64,000 nucleotides of DNA, taken from positions 91,278-155,277 of IMG/VR virus record IMGVR_UViG_3300003323_001324. One strand, written 5' to 3'. The notes beneath the pieces are model-generated. The model saw only the letters and a list, made by a program, of their open reading frames with translations. It ran no database searches and was not told where the DNA came from. Each line of letters starts with the position of its first letter. Positions within the stretch are counted from its first letter, which is position 1. Positions 8,924-16,685 of the stretch are shown in pieces. The position numbers were made by a program, and so were the translations under genes. This stretch comes from a virus.

Positions 8924-9501
8924 CAGTGCTCGCTCCTCGCGACCTCGGCCTGCCGGCCCCGGATAAGGAGGCTTACGGAGGTCCACCGGACTCTCCCGAC
9001 GGCCTCGCAGTGCTGTTCCTCCGCGTCCTCGACGTGGAGGACGTCACCGGACGTCCGGGAGAGCCAGGCCTCGGCCCGGCACTGGTCCCCTCGGCAGTCC
9101 TTCCAGACCTTGACGAACTCGTCCTGGCCGTCCCCGTCGACGTCGACCGCCCTCACCGCCGGCGCCCCGTCGCCGCGCCAGACCTCCCTCCCTGCCTCGT
9201 GCACGACGAGCTCGTTCCGGGATCCTGGCCCCGAGCACGGCCCGGCCGTGACGGACGTCATCGTCTGGTCGGCCCCCGCCCGCGTGAACGACCCGCCTAT
9301 CTCGGACGTCGCGACCGCGCACTCTTCCTCGGGGAAGGCCGCCCTCGCTCTGGCCTGCGCCTCCTCTCCGGCCTCCCGGGCCTCCAGGTCCTCGAGGGAG
9401 AGGACCTGCACGACCCTGGCGTCCGCGACCGGCGCCTCCGGCCCTTGGCCGCGCGCGCAGGCCGCCGTCAGCGCCGCGATCAGGATCAGGTTTGCTCTCA
9501 T
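8908..9501 (-). CDS. predicted secreted lipoprotein
   Basis: The 197-residue protein begins MRANLILIAALTAACARG, a short signal peptide with a likely lipobox TAAC and Cys at residue 15. The mature part is acidic, has a VDVDGDGQDEF calcium-loop-like motif as in FG-GAP/dockerin-type sequences (about residue 119) and several cysteines that could form disulfides. It should sit lipid-anchored outside the cytoplasm. Phage lipoproteins made after infection often block superinfection or alter the envelope; that role is inference. It follows the collagen-like gene on the same strand, 34 bases away. The T at -3 of the lipobox is unusual, so lipidation is likely rather than certain. Confidence 0.65.
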   Translation of the reverse strand: MRANLILIAALTAACARGQGPEAPVADARVVQVLSLEDLEAREAGEEAQARARAAFPEEECAVATSEIGGSFTRAGADQTMTSVTAGPCSGPGSRNELVVHEAGREVWRGDGAPAVRAVDVDGDGQDEFVKVWKDCRGDQCRAEAWLSRTSGDVLHVEDAEEQHCEAVGRVRWTSVSLLIRGRQAEVARSEHWRECR

Positions 9502-9535
9502 GGCGCCCTCTACCCGGCCGCCCTGAGGACCTACG

Positions 9536-10630
9536 TCAGAACGTCCGGTCGATCTCGAACCCGACGTACCCGACGCCTATGCCGACCGCCGACCCGCGGT
9601 CGACCACGATCTCGTAGACCTTGTCCGAGGACAGGAACGAGACCGGCGCGGACGAGTACTTCGCGAGGCTCGACCCGCTGACGGGGAGGGTAGCCACCCC
9701 GGCCCCGCCGTCCGTGACGCTTCTGACCGACACGAACCCGGTCCCGGAGACGCTGCGGTTCGCCATGGCAACCAGCTTTACCGAGAGCGCGGCCCCGCTC
9801 ATCCGGTAGTTGTCGGGGTTGAACGACTGGGCCCCGGCGACGACCGCCCCGCTGGCCGTGTTCGTCAGGCCACCCGCGAAGATCGGGAGGTCGCTCCTCA
9901 GGAGCTGGCCCGGAGCGAACCCGGCGCCCCTCGGGCCCGTGGCCCCGGGGAGCCCCGCCGGCCCCGTGGTGCCGAAGCCCGCCGGCCCCGTCGCTCCGCG
10001 CGGCCCTGTCGGCCCCGGGGCCCCGCCCCCTGTCGGGCCCTGAGGCCCGATGGCGCCCTGCGGGCCCGTCGGCCCCGGCGGCCCCTGCGGCCCCGGGTTG
10101 CCGAACGGGCCGGTCGGCCCCTGGCCTCCGGCCGGCCCCGTCGTCCCCGGCGATCCCTGGAACCCTCGTGGGCCCGTGGGGCCCTGTGCGCCCGTCGGGC
10201 CCTGGACGCCCGTGGCGCCTGTCGGCCCCGGAGGGCCTCCGTACGGCCCGGTGGCGCCCGCCGGCCCCGTCGGCCCGCGGGCTCCCTGATCCCCCTGGTT
10301 ACCCTTCTTCCCGACGTTCCCCTGAGGCCCGGGAGGGCCCATGAACTGGAGAAGGAGCGGGTCCCTCGTCCCGACCTTGACCAGCCGGATCGCGAAGGAG
10401 TAGGCGTACAGGGCCGTGAACGGCTGGGTGACCTCGGAGAGCGTGATCTGGCTGAGGAACCACGACTTCGGGTCCAGCCCCAGGGTTGAGTATATCTGCG
10501 AGAAGACCTTCGGGTCGTTCACCGCCGTGAGCGGGTTCGCCAGGATGGCGTCCGTGTTGAGCAGGACGTACGCGGCAACGACGTTGCTGGCGTCTGACGG
10601 GAGCTTCTCTACGCCTACGGTGAACGTCAT
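9536..10630 (-). CDS. collagen-like fibre protein 2
   Basis: This 364-residue protein has an N-terminal domain (1-97) with helices and beta strands, a Gly-X-Y region (about 98-236) and a C-terminal beta-rich domain (about 240-364) ending [13 protein letters not shown]. The C-terminal part is compatible with a jelly-roll-like trimeric head. The N-terminal domain is unlike that of collagen-like protein 1, so the two probably attach to different places. It is encoded opposite to the tail genes and is therefore separately expressed. TAGCGT six bases before the ATG fits the start motif of the window. Confidence 0.78.
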   Translation of the reverse strand: MTFTVGVEKLPSDASNVVAAYVLLNTDAILANPLTAVNDPKVFSQIYSTLGLDPKSWFLSQITLSEVTQPFTALYAYSFAIRLVKVGTRDPLLLQFMGPPGPQGNVGKKGNQGDQGARGPTGPAGATGPYGGPPGPTGATGVQGPTGAQGPTGPRGFQGSPGTTGPAGGQGPTGPFGNPGPQGPPGPTGPQGAIGPQGPTGGGAPGPTGPRGATGPAGFGTTGPAGLPGATGPRGAGFAPGQLLRSDLPIFAGGLTNTASGAVVAGAQSFNPDNYRMSGAALSVKLVAMANRSVSGTGFVSVRSVTDGGAGVATLPVSGSSLAKYSSAPVSFLSSDKVYEIVVDRGSAVGIGVGYVGFEIDRTF

Positions 10631-10636
10631 CGGGTG

Positions 10637-10642
10637 ACGCTA
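10637..10642 (-). promoter_or_regulatory. TAGCGT hexamer 6 nt before ATG 10630
   Basis: On the minus strand GGTAGCGT-N6-ATG precedes collagen-like gene 2, with no Shine-Dalgarno. A six-base gap would put the transcript start at the A of ATG (inference). Confidence 0.45.
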
Positions 10643-10665
10643 CCGTCCTGGCGAAAAAAGCCGAA

Positions 10666-11112
10666 CTATCCGAACGGGAGCTCGAGCTGCCCGGTGTCCC
10701 GCGCCATCTCCGTCCGCTCTTCCGTCCTCCTCGGCACTATCCTCGGGCCGGCCTCGAGGACCTTCCGGAGCTCCTCCTCTTCCTCCATGGTGTCGTTCTC
10801 GAGGGACGCGTACCAGGAGGTGTGGTGTCGCAAGTTGTGGCGCAGGGACTTATCCGGTTCCTCGGACTGCAGAAGCACGATCTCTGCTTCCCGTGCCTTC
10901 TCCGCCGTCTTCCGGAGCTCTCTGTCCAGGACCTCGAGGCTTGCCCTAAGGTCTTCCCTCCGCGGGTGCGTGTCGCACTGCGGGTCGTCGCAGACGTACC
11001 CGCAGTCACCGCAGAGGGGGCACCACTTCAGGCTCCCGTGACAGCAGAGGGATCCTGGGCACTGCCTCACGAGCTCCCCCTCGATTATCTCGTATATGTA
11101 CTCGTCGGACAC
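10666..11112 (-). CDS. cysteine-rich zinc-binding protein with coiled coil
   Basis: The 148-residue product has eight cysteines in its first 46 residues (CPGSLCC, CPLCGDCGYVC, CDDPQC), arranged like treble-clef or B-box zinc knuckles, then a long charged helix (about 50-85) likely to be a coiled coil. The extreme C-terminus is GQLELPFG; QLELPF fits the loose QxxLxF pattern of sliding-clamp-binding peptides. The GTG start overlaps the previous stop (TGAGTG), so it is translated with the upstream gene. Function unknown. Confidence 0.6.
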   Translation of the reverse strand: MSDEYIYEIIEGELVRQCPGSLCCHGSLKWCPLCGDCGYVCDDPQCDTHPRREDLRASLEVLDRELRKTAEKAREAEIVLLQSEEPDKSLRHNLRHHTSWYASLENDTMEEEEELRKVLEAGPRIVPRRTEERTEMARDTGQLELPFG

Positions 11113-11427
11113 TCAGTTCATCTGCGCCACGATGGCGCGGCGCACGGCCTCGGGGAACGCAGACTGGGCCTCCGCGGTGTCGAACTTTCCCTCGAGGTCC
11201 AGGCCGACCTCTCTCGAGGTCACGGAGACCATGGGCTTCCCGTCGCGCAGGAAAACCCGGACCGTGACGTCCGGCCGCGCCTTCCCGGCGTTCACCACGC
11301 CCTTGCCGAGGTAGATGCAGTCGGTCTTCGTCGACTCGCGGACCGACACTGGGATGTCCCGGAGCAGCCGGTTTAGCTGGTCCGTCATCGTCAGTCTCAT
11401 CAGCTTCGCCATCACTTTCTGTCTCAT
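11113..11427 (-). CDS. hypothetical protein, 104 aa
   Basis: It has an alternating beta/alpha pattern with a central DVTVRVFLRDGKPMVSV beta hairpin and a C-terminal amphipathic helix. Start candidates are ATG 11427 (104 residues) and ATG 11388 (91 residues, MTDQLN...). The longer form is annotated because TACTGG lies eight bases upstream, but MTDQLN is equally plausible. It is the first gene of a minus-strand unit that continues into the zinc-binding gene, the collagen gene and the lipoprotein gene. No family recognised. Confidence 0.55.
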   Translation of the reverse strand: MRQKVMAKLMRLTMTDQLNRLLRDIPVSVRESTKTDCIYLGKGVVNAGKARPDVTVRVFLRDGKPMVSVTSREVGLDLEGKFDTAEAQSAFPEAVRRAIVAQMN

Positions 11428-11502
11428 CGCGCCCGCCAGTATCGTGTTCGGGGCCAGATTTCCGGGCCGAAGGATGGTAGGCTTGTTTTGTCCCCTACGC
11501 GC

Positions 11503-12993
11503 ATGAGTCTGTCCAGGGTCGCTGCTTACCTGAGCTCCCTCGCCCCGGCCGAGTACCGGGTGTCGGACGCCGCCGCGGGGGTGGTGAACTACCTCCTGGA
11601 CTCCTATTTCCAGAAGGTGGACCAGAGGCACGCCGCGGCGGACGCGGGCCGCCGCCCCGTCCCCTACGACCTCGTCGCCTACATCAAGGAGCTCTGGCTC
11701 GGCGCGGAGGTCCACAACTGCCTCAGCCTCTCCCAGGGCTACCCCGCCTACGCCAAGAGCCTCAACGCCTGGGCCTTCTCCCGCCTCTTCTCCGCCTTCG
11801 CCGGCCCCGAGGCCCCGTACGACATCGTCCCCTTCCTCGAGAGCTACGAGTGGAAGGAGGCCGTCAAGGGCGAGTTCAAGATCGAGTCGGAGCAGCTGAA
11901 CGTCAGCCTCACCGAGTCGGCCACGATCCCCGTCTTCGGGACCTTCTTCGTGCGGCACCGCGTCACCGGCGCCCAGCTCGTCGTGAGCTGCGACTTCTGC
12001 TTCTACCGCAACGGCTGCCTCGTCTCCGTGATGTCGAACCCCGCCAACCAGGCGGACGCCGAGCGCTTCTACGCCGACCTTCACGCGTCGATGCGCACGA
12101 ACGACATCTACCTCAACCGGTGCCTCTCCTTCGACAAGGGGAAGCTGGACTTCTTCGGCATCAAGCCGACCTCCTGGGGCGACGTCATCCTCAAGGACGA
12201 CAAGAAGCTCCAGATCCGGGACAACACGGTCGGCGTCCTGTCGAACATGTCGGCCCTCGCGTCCGTCGGCATGATCCCGAACCGGAACGTCATCCTCATT
12301 TCCCCGCCCGGCATGGCGAAGACCACCATGTTCCGGGCCACGTCGGACGAGATCGAGGGCTCCGCCACGCGCATCTGGTGCACCGGCAAGTCCATTCTCT
12401 ACCCCGACCACGTGACGGCCATGTTCGAGGCCGCCCGCTCTCTGGCCCCCTGCATCATCTTCATCGAGGACATGGACCTCTTCGGCGGCGACCGCAACAC
12501 GCTCGGCCGGGACAGCTCCGTGCTCAACGAGTTTCTCGCCCAGCTCGACGGGGCCCAGGCCAACTCCGGCATCGTGGTGATGGCCTCCACCAACGACATC
12601 GCCTCCATGGACGAGGCCCTCGTGAACCGGCCCGGGCGCTTCAGCGTGAAGGTCGAGATCCCCTACCCGGACGACGAGGACCGCCGCCTCATGCTCCGGA
12701 AGTTCATGGGGTCCCTCAACGTCGTCCCGGACCAGTCGGTCACCCCCGACACCATCAAGACCGTCATCGACATGTGCGACGGCTTCACGGGCGACTACGT
12801 CAAGTCCGTGGTCGAGGCCGCTGTCATCCGGGCCGTGGCCGCCCGCAGGTCCGAGGGCGGGAAGGTGACGGTCAACTCCGACGACCTCATCTCGGCCGTC
12901 GAGCAGGCCCTGCAGAACTTCAAGATCGGCAAGAAGGCGAAGAAGCACATCCAGGTGGACGTCGCCCTTCAGGACGAGAAGATGCCGGGCTGA
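11503..12993 (+). CDS. AAA+ ATPase, Cdc48/Bcs1-like
   Basis: The 496-residue protein has an N-terminal alpha/beta domain (1-~225) and one AAA+ module. Visible motifs are Walker A SPPGMAKT (267-274), Walker B IIFIED (318-323), sensor-1 Asn in ASTND (361-365) and the NRPGRF arginine-finger/SRH motif (375-380); a lid helical domain follows. Walker A has Ser and Ala where the usual GPPGxGKT has Gly. The protein should act as a hexameric unfoldase or remodelling factor. Extracellular contractile injection systems carry a related single-module AAA+ protein needed for particle assembly, so a tail-assembly role is attractive but inferred. TAGGCT lies 19 bases upstream of the ATG. The 170-residue helical gene follows 30 bases later. 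Confidence 0.85.
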   Translation: MSLSRVAAYLSSLAPAEYRVSDAAAGVVNYLLDSYFQKVDQRHAAADAGRRPVPYDLVAYIKELWLGAEVHNCLSLSQGYPAYAKSLNAWAFSRLFSAFAGPEAPYDIVPFLESYEWKEAVKGEFKIESEQLNVSLTESATIPVFGTFFVRHRVTGAQLVVSCDFCFYRNGCLVSVMSNPANQADAERFYADLHASMRTNDIYLNRCLSFDKGKLDFFGIKPTSWGDVILKDDKKLQIRDNTVGVLSNMSALASVGMIPNRNVILISPPGMAKTTMFRATSDEIEGSATRIWCTGKSILYPDHVTAMFEAARSLAPCIIFIEDMDLFGGDRNTLGRDSSVLNEFLAQLDGAQANSGIVVMASTNDIASMDEALVNRPGRFSVKVEIPYPDDEDRRLMLRKFMGSLNVVPDQSVTPDTIKTVIDMCDGFTGDYVKSVVEAAVIRAVAARRSEGGKVTVNSDDLISAVEQALQNFKIGKKAKKHIQVDVALQDEKMPG

Positions 12994-13023
12994 TAGCCCT
13001 TCAATTCCGACAGAGGAAAGACC

Positions 13024-13536
13024 ATGAACAAGGAAGCAGCCGTAAAGAGTCTGATCGCCGCGTCCCGCCGCCTGGCCCAGATGGACCCGCAGGACGAGGC
13101 CGTCTCGCGCACTGTCGCCGAGATGCAGGAGACCGCGAAGCTGCTCTCCGAGCAGGCCCGGGAGGACAAGTCGTCCCCCTGGGGCTCTCAGTCCATGAAG
13201 GACGACATCGACTCCATCGGCGACCAGATCAAGCGCCTGAAGGCCGCCTCGGCCATCCCGGCCGCCAACTACCGCCGCATCTACGACATCTGCAGCTCGT
13301 TCGAGCGCGCCTGGGCCGTCGCCTCGCGCCCCCAGAACGCCGCCGTCCGCCCGAAGGTCGCCGGCCTGCTGAAGAAGGTCGCCGGCATCTTCGCCGAGGT
13401 CGACACCGTCCAGGACCTGGCCAAGCCGCTCGACGCCATCGAGAAGGCCGTCCACAGCCTGTACGGCGACCAGTCGAAGAACAGCACGTACTACTTCGAC
13501 CGCCGCGGCAAGGGCCACCACTCGCAGGGCGAGTGA
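13024..13536 (+). CDS. helical protein downstream of the AAA+ ATPase
   Basis: The 170-residue product is almost entirely alpha-helical by composition (MNKEAAVKSLIAASRRLAQM..., long Ala/Lys/Glu stretches) with a polar C-terminal tail. It has a Shine-Dalgarno (GAGGAAA) and follows the ATPase by 30 bases on the same strand, so the two are probably co-transcribed. A partner or substrate adaptor of the ATPase is a reasonable guess; no family was recognised. Confidence 0.6.
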   Translation: MNKEAAVKSLIAASRRLAQMDPQDEAVSRTVAEMQETAKLLSEQAREDKSSPWGSQSMKDDIDSIGDQIKRLKAASAIPAANYRRIYDICSSFERAWAVASRPQNAAVRPKVAGLLKKVAGIFAEVDTVQDLAKPLDAIEKAVHSLYGDQSKNSTYYFDRRGKGHHSQGE

Positions 13537-13542
13537 CCCCCG

Positions 13543-13974
13543 TCAGGCCTTGCGCCTGATGAAGTCCCCGAGAGACGCGCTGACGGGCCCCGAGCGAGGG
13601 GCCTCCGGCTCTCGGGGCGACAGCCCCTCCGCCGTCCTGTCGTAGCCCGGGACGCGCTTCTCCCTCTCCCGCTTGACGACGCGGGCCAGGGCCTTCCGCA
13701 CCTCCTCCTCGGTGTGCTCCCGGTTGATGATGAGCACGGGGATGTCGGGATATCTGCGGAAGTGCTTCTTCAGGAACTTCCGGGAGCTCTTGACCTGGAC
13801 CGGCATGTCCCCGACGTCGTGGGTCTCCACGACCACGTCCATGCCCCGGGCGTCCTCCTCCTCGGTCGCCATCCGTATGCGCTTGACCCAGGGGAACACC
13901 CGCGGCCAGCACTGGTCGAAGCAGACCGACGCCAGCATCTCGTGCTCCCGGCTTTGCTTCTTGAGCGGGTCCAT
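13543..13974 (-). CDS. PD-(D/E)XK-like nuclease, QXK variant
   Basis: The 143-residue protein has the arrangement MDVVVETHDVGDMPVQVKSS (about 45-64), then VLIIN after a helix. An acidic residue on one strand and Q-V-K on the next match the PD-(D/E)XK fold in its QXK form, as in Mrr-type enzymes. Upstream helices (CFDQCWPRVFPWVKRI) fit the usual N-terminal helix. The tail is basic and disordered. It could cut or bind DNA; no other domain is attached. TAGCGT five bases before the ATG marks its own start. Fold assignment is by motif only. Confidence 0.5.
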   Translation of the reverse strand: MDPLKKQSREHEMLASVCFDQCWPRVFPWVKRIRMATEEEDARGMDVVVETHDVGDMPVQVKSSRKFLKKHFRRYPDIPVLIINREHTEEEVRKALARVVKREREKRVPGYDRTAEGLSPREPEAPRSGPVSASLGDFIRRKA

Positions 13975-13979
13975 CCCCC

Positions 13980-13985
13980 ACGCTA
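13980..13985 (-). promoter_or_regulatory. TAGCGT hexamer 5 nt before ATG 13974
   Basis: On the minus strand CGTAGCGTGGGGGATG precedes the PD-(D/E)XK-like gene. It matches the window's short-spaced start motif. The GGGGG run abuts the ATG and is not a usable Shine-Dalgarno. Confidence 0.42.
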
Positions 13986-14014
13986 CGCCGGCCGGGGCCG
14001 ACCCTTCGGGCCCC

Positions 14015-14221
14015 TCACGTCTCCGGGAGGGGGAAGTGCGACGCGTACAGGCTCATGAGCTCCGAGTCGGCCGGGACGTCCTGGTCGAGCAGCCTCGTGT
14101 CGTGGCACCTCCGTATGACGGCCGCGACCGCCCCGTAGGTCTCCTGCCTCCTCTCCGGCGTCGCGTAGACGAAGGTCGTGAGGATGAGGAACAGTGCCTT
14201 TCTCTCGTCGTCCCTTTCCAC
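14015..14221 (-). CDS. small helical protein, paralogue of the gene at 16400-16648
   Basis: The 68-residue protein starts at GTG 14221. Its core ERKALFLILTTFVYATPERR...LLD lines up with ERSALHLILVNFVHQGPDER...VLD in the gene at 16400-16648: the two share the same helical frame, F-V and L-D positions. Together the two genes flank the kinase and the small zinc-ribbon gene. The family is not recognised. GAGGG upstream may serve as ribosome-binding site. Confidence 0.6.
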   Translation of the reverse strand: MERDDERKALFLILTTFVYATPERRQETYGAVAAVIRRCHDTRLLDQDVPADSELMSLYASHFPLPET

Positions 14222-14251
14222 CCCGGCCCTCTGTCACCAAAGGCCTCATTC

Positions 14252-16072
14252 TCAGAGCACCTCGTACTGGAAAGAGTAGCAGAAGCCGACCGGGGTCGTC
14301 CCCTCCGTCAGAGGCCGGTACCTCCACTTCGTCATCGCGCTCCGGAACGCCGGGACGAGCGCGGGCGTCCGGGGGCTCGTGACGCTGACCGACGTCGGGG
14401 CCCCGTTGGTCCCCACGCACATCCTGACGCTCGCCTGGAACGGCCCCATGTTCTCTATCGCGCTCGGTATCTGGGGCCGATAGGGCGCGACCGTCGGGCT
14501 TATCGTCAGGCGACGGTGTCCCTCGGAGGAGGACAGGGACCTCGGCCCCGCAGGAGGGGCCTGAGGGTCGAGCATCGTCTCGAAGGGGGTCTTCGACCGC
14601 GGCGCCGTCTTCGGCGGCGGCGCGATGGCGGCCGCCACCGTCGGCGCCGCTGGCGGGGCCGTGTGAGCCTCTTCTACGGGAGCCGGCACCTCCTTCTGCG
14701 CCGGCTCGACCGCCGGGGCCACGCTGGGCTCGGCCTTCTGGACCCTCTCCGCCGTCCGCCTCGCGGCCGGCGCCTGCGGCGCGGGCCTCTCCTCCGCGGC
14801 GGGTTGCGGGGCAGGGGGCGGCTGGACTATCACGGTCCGGACCTCTCCCGGGAGGTACACCGTCTTCTCGACGACCTCCTTCTCCTTGTACAGGTAGGCC
14901 ACGGGGACGAGCAGGGCCATCGGCACGAATATGATCCCCATGACCCAGAACAGGGCCTTCCGGATCTCCCCCATCGTGTCGACCGGGGCCTCCGGCGGCC
15001 TTGACCTGGTCTGGACCCTGGAGACGTCCGGGGAGCTCCGCTCCGCAATCTCCTCGGCCGCCTTGATCTGCGCCGTCGTCTCGCTTATCCGGTCCGACAG
15101 GAGCCTCTCCAGGTACTCCTGGATCTCCCGCTCGATGCCCGGCTCGAACGCCTCCGGGACCGCGGCCTCGAGCGCCCGGAGGACCTCCTCGGCCCCCGAG
15201 TACCTCTTGTCCCTGTTCTTCTCCAGGGACTTCATGACCACCTTCTCCAGCTCCTCCGGGTAGAAGTCCGTCATGTCCGACGGGAGCATCGGCGGCTTGT
15301 CGGAGATGATGCGCGCCAGGATCCCGTCGGGGGTCCCCGCGACGTCGCGGAACGGGTGGGACCCCGTGGTCGCCATGTAGAGCATGACGCCGACGGCGAA
15401 GACGTCCACCCTCCGGTCCACGGTCTGCTGCATCAGCACCTCCGGGGCCAGATAGGACAGCTTCCCCTTCAGCTCCCCCGCCTGCGTCATAGCCGCGCTG
15501 GTGGAGGCCTTCGCTATGCCGAAGTCCAGGAGCTTGGCGACGCCCCCGTACGTCACTATGACGTTCCCCGGGGTCACGTCCCGGTGCACCAGCCCCAGCG
15601 GCCGGCCGCCCTCGTCCACGAGGTCGTGGGCCGCCTGCAGGCCGCGGCACACCTGCCCTATGATGTTCACCGCCACCTTGAGCGGGAGGCCGCCGGCCGC
15701 CTTCGCGGCCTTGAAGAGGCCGAGGAGGGTCTCCCCGCGCACGAGCTCCATGGCGAGGTAGCACACTCCCCGGTGCTCTCCGAAGTCCTCTACGGCCACC
15801 ACGTTCGGATGGTGGATCATCGACGCGAGCCTGGCCTCCTGGAAGAGCATGTCCTCCATCCGCGCCTCCTCGTGCTCTGACGCCAGGATCGTCTTCACGG
15901 CGAGGAGCCTCTTGAAGCCCCTTCCGCCCTTGGCGCGGGCGACCCACACCCTCCCCATGCCTCCCTTCGCCACGGGCGTCAGGAGCTCATAACGGCCGTC
16001 GAGCACGGTCCCCGTCGCCAGGTCCGACTCCGACATCTTTTCCCGGACGTTCTCGGTCTTGGTTGTCTCCAT
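14252..16072 (-). CDS. membrane Ser/Thr protein kinase with TonB-like C-terminal domain
   Basis: The 606-residue product is a Hanks-type kinase (about 28-305): glycine loop KGGMGRV (36-42), Lys60 in AVK, Glu79, catalytic HRDVTPGN (163-170, Asp165, Asn170), DFG (183-185) and APE (209-211), all intact. A transmembrane helix follows at about 373-394, then a Pro/Ala-rich spacer (415-530) and a ~60-residue C-terminus (MCVGTNGAPTSVSV...MTKWRYRPL) resembling TonB_C/AgmX-type domains. The kinase would be cytoplasmic and the TonB-like part periplasmic. This architecture is characteristic of Myxococcota kinases and suggests capture from such a host. ATG 16072 is chosen: GGAG precedes it and the kinase begins soon after; a longer in-frame start at 16180 adds a basic, unlikely extension. 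Confidence 0.9.
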   Translation of the reverse strand: METTKTENVREKMSESDLATGTVLDGRYELLTPVAKGGMGRVWVARAKGGRGFKRLLAVKTILASEHEEARMEDMLFQEARLASMIHHPNVVAVEDFGEHRGVCYLAMELVRGETLLGLFKAAKAAGGLPLKVAVNIIGQVCRGLQAAHDLVDEGGRPLGLVHRDVTPGNVIVTYGGVAKLLDFGIAKASTSAAMTQAGELKGKLSYLAPEVLMQQTVDRRVDVFAVGVMLYMATTGSHPFRDVAGTPDGILARIISDKPPMLPSDMTDFYPEELEKVVMKSLEKNRDKRYSGAEEVLRALEAAVPEAFEPGIEREIQEYLERLLSDRISETTAQIKAAEEIAERSSPDVSRVQTRSRPPEAPVDTMGEIRKALFWVMGIIFVPMALLVPVAYLYKEKEVVEKTVYLPGEVRTVIVQPPPAPQPAAEERPAPQAPAARRTAERVQKAEPSVAPAVEPAQKEVPAPVEEAHTAPPAAPTVAAAIAPPPKTAPRSKTPFETMLDPQAPPAGPRSLSSSEGHRRLTISPTVAPYRPQIPSAIENMGPFQASVRMCVGTNGAPTSVSVTSPRTPALVPAFRSAMTKWRYRPLTEGTTPVGFCYSFQYEVL

Positions 16073-16092
16073 TCTCCGACCCTCTCGACTTT

Positions 16093-16110
16093 GGCGGTCT
16101 CCTAACCGCC
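16093..16110. promoter_or_regulatory. hairpin in the kinase leader
   Basis: GGCGGT (16093-16098) and ACCGCC (16105-16110) pair around CTCCTA. It lies ~20 bases before the kinase start. Read on the + strand it is followed by TTTT and looks like an intrinsic terminator; on the minus strand it sits in the 5' leader with TAGGAG in the loop. It may insulate the kinase or control its translation. Confidence 0.45.
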
Positions 16111-16164
16111 TTTTCGTCGTCCCGTGCCCTATCCGGCCCCTTCGCGGACTTCCGGCCCGCGCCC

Positions 16165-16398
16165 CTACCGGTCTTCCCACACCATGCTGTAGGGCGTCCT
16201 CTCGTTACCGCACTCGCACCTCGGCGCCTCGAGCCCCCTGGCCTCGCCGACGGCGAAGGGGACGGAGGCCGTGAGCACGCGCCCGCACTCCCCGCACGGG
16301 GCCGAGAACGGCTCCATCCCGAACCTTCTCCTCCACGCCTCGGGGTCGGCCCCGTGCAGCAGTCTCAGCCACCTCGTCCGGGTGAGGACGAGGCGCAC
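16165..16398 (-). CDS. small zinc-ribbon protein
   Basis: The 77-residue protein has two pairs, CGECG at about 35-39 and CECGNE at about 61-66, spaced as in a zinc ribbon, behind a basic N-terminal helix (MRLVLTRTRWLRLLHG). The GTG start at 16398 follows the previous stop by one base (TGAGGTG), so it is coupled to the gene at 16400-16648. Function unknown; nucleic-acid or protein docking is typical for such ribbons. Confidence 0.6.
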   Translation of the reverse strand: MRLVLTRTRWLRLLHGADPEAWRRRFGMEPFSAPCGECGRVLTASVPFAVGEARGLEAPRCECGNERTPYSMVWEDR

Positions 16399-16399
16399 C

Positions 16400-16648
16400 T
16401 CAGCCCTTCTTTCTGCGCTCGTCGAGGTAGAAGTCCATGAGCTCGCTCCTCGGACCGCCCGCGAACATGACCGGGTCCTGGAGGAGGTCGAGCTCCGGCG
16501 TCCTCCCGACGTCCAGGACGCCCATGTCCGTGGCCTTCTTCACCGTGGCCCTCACCGCGGCCTCGCTCCTCGCCCTCTCGTCCGGTCCCTGGTGGACGAA
16601 GTTCACGAGTATGAGATGGAGGGCGCTTCGCTCGACCGAGGCGTTCAT
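16400..16648 (-). CDS. small helical protein, paralogue of the gene at 14015-14221
   Basis: The 82-residue protein starts at ATG 16648, with TAGGGT five bases upstream. Residues 5-45 match the 68-residue protein downstream of the kinase; the C-terminal ~37 residues (GRTPELDLLQDPVMF...) replace its shorter tail. It is the first gene of the minus-strand unit leading into the zinc ribbon and the kinase. No family recognised. Confidence 0.6.
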   Translation of the reverse strand: MNASVERSALHLILVNFVHQGPDERARSEAAVRATVKKATDMGVLDVGRTPELDLLQDPVMFAGGPRSELMDFYLDERRKKG

Positions 16649-16653
16649 GCAAC

Positions 16654-16659
16654 ACCCTA
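16654..16659 (-). promoter_or_regulatory. TAGGGT hexamer 5 nt before ATG 16648
   Basis: On the minus strand CGTAGGGTGTTGCATG precedes the start. No Shine-Dalgarno is present. This is the probable promoter of the unit leading to the kinase. Confidence 0.45.
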
Positions 16660-16685
16660 CGCCTTCGATTGCCCATCCCGTGGTC

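Noticed and set aside
16072-16180. Upstream kinase start at 16180
   Set aside because: The added 36 residues are Arg/Gly-rich and would run through the hairpin region; ATG 16072 has a GGAG site and leads straight into the kinase domain.
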